From Mycobacterium angelicum (GTDB lineage: Bacteria > Actinomycetota > Actinomycetes > Mycobacteriales > Mycobacteriaceae): 39,646 bases of DNA. Positions within the stretch are counted from its first letter, which is position 1, and the number at the start of each line of letters is the position of its first letter. Below, piece after piece: positions 39,314 to 39,646 of this stretch. The notes beneath the pieces are model-generated. The model was not told the DNA's origin. It searched no databases and saw nothing but the letters and a program-made list of their open reading frames with translations. Location: contig NZ_MVHE01000052.1 of assembly GCF_002086155.1 (NCBI RefSeq), forward strand, positions 1 through 39,646, given 5' to 3'. The position numbers were made by a program, and so were the translations under genes.

Positions 39314-39646
39314 CCATTCCCGCCGGGAGTGCCGGGGGTGCCCGGTGCGCCGGTGTTGCCCGGGGTGCCGGCCCCCACCGGGGTGCCGCCACCACCACCG
39401 GTGCCGGCAGTGCCGCCGCCACCACCGGTTCCGCCGGTGCCGTCGCCGCCCTTGGTGCCGCCGGTACCGGCTGCACCGCCGGCGCCCAGGGCACCGCCGT
39501 TGCCGCCGTCACCGCCGCTGGGGCCCTTGCCGCCGTCGCCGCCGTTGCCGTTGGTGCCGCCGCCGTTGCCGCCGACCCCGCCGGTCTGGCCGAGCGTGGC
39601 GCTGCCGCCGATGCCGCCGCCCCCGCCGCTGCCGCCCTTCCCGCCG
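39310..39646 (-). CDS. PE_PGRS family protein, C-terminal end (gene runs off the window)
   Basis: The minus strand is open from the window edge to a TAG at 39310-39312. The 111 residues visible are almost pure PGRS: repeated G-G-N-G-G, G-G-D-G-G, G-T-G-G-T-G-G and a proline-bearing end N-T-G-A-P-G-T-P-G-T-P-G-G-N-G, typical of PE_PGRS C-termini. The PE domain lies outside. Its stop overlaps that of the convergent hotdog gene by three bases. H37Rv has no PE_PGRS gene at this position (lipW follows Rv0216), so this is a second lineage-specific PE_PGRS next to the conserved block. Confidence 0.88.
   Translation of the reverse strand, partial: GGKGGSGGGGGIGGSATLGQTGGVGGNGGGTNGNGGDGGKGPSGGDGGNGGALGAGGAAGTGGTKGGDGTGGTGGGGGTAGTGGGGGTPVGAGTPGNTGAPGTPGTPGGNG

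Overview
This is a high-GC chromosomal segment from a slow-growing Mycobacterium close to, but not inside, the M. tuberculosis complex. The gene order follows the M. tuberculosis H37Rv block Rv0189c to Rv0216 almost gene for gene (ilvD, ricR, MFS, L,D-transpeptidase, zmp1, omamA/B, mmpL11, hemophore, mmpL3, trmB, pckA, nadR, fadD4, fadE3, double-hotdog protein). PE_PGRS genes, typical of the M. kansasii/marinum/tuberculosis branch, cut into both window ends. Locus names are assigned from memory of the families; no alignment was run.

Layout. 1-679: start of a PE_PGRS gene (-). 725-5297: ilvD (-), the copper sensor ricR with a clear operator, an MFS exporter and an L,D-transpeptidase. 5376-8244: an accessory island where H37Rv carries Rv0193c-Rv0195, holding a MarR regulator, an F420-type (deazaflavin) oxidoreductase, a TetR regulator, two decayed NAD(P)-binding oxidoreductases facing away from one promoter, and a DoxX protein. 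8288-11099: TetR plus molybdopterin oxidoreductase. 11316-12163: a probable P450 remnant and a COMT-like methyltransferase. 12160-15516: zmp1 and the OmamA/OmamB pair. 15576-19727: mmpL11, its small HTH partner and the Rv0203-type hemophore. 19729-22166: two polytopic membrane proteins. 22167-22593: a non-coding repeat array. 22594-26929: trmB - NYN nuclease-like gene - mmpL3, transcribed leftward. 26994-29548: a translationally coupled pair of degenerate GTPase-like proteins. 29745-33941: pckA, nadR and a B12/radical SAM protein. 34032-39313: fatty-acid genes (fadD4, a crotonase, fadE3, a double hotdog protein) around a CD225/dispanin-like membrane protein. 39310-39646: end of a second PE_PGRS gene (-).

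How genes work together. MmpL3 and MmpL11 export mycolate lipids, and MmpL11 also links to heme uptake with the Rv0203-type protein. OmamA/OmamB support Mce lipid importers. FadD4, the crotonase, FadE3 and the Rv0216-like protein look like a small acyl-CoA module. PckA is the gluconeogenic entry needed for growth on lipids. The strongest unexplained structure is the repeat array at 22168-22573, which shares a core with a hairpin element at 36497-36570; both lie between convergent genes.
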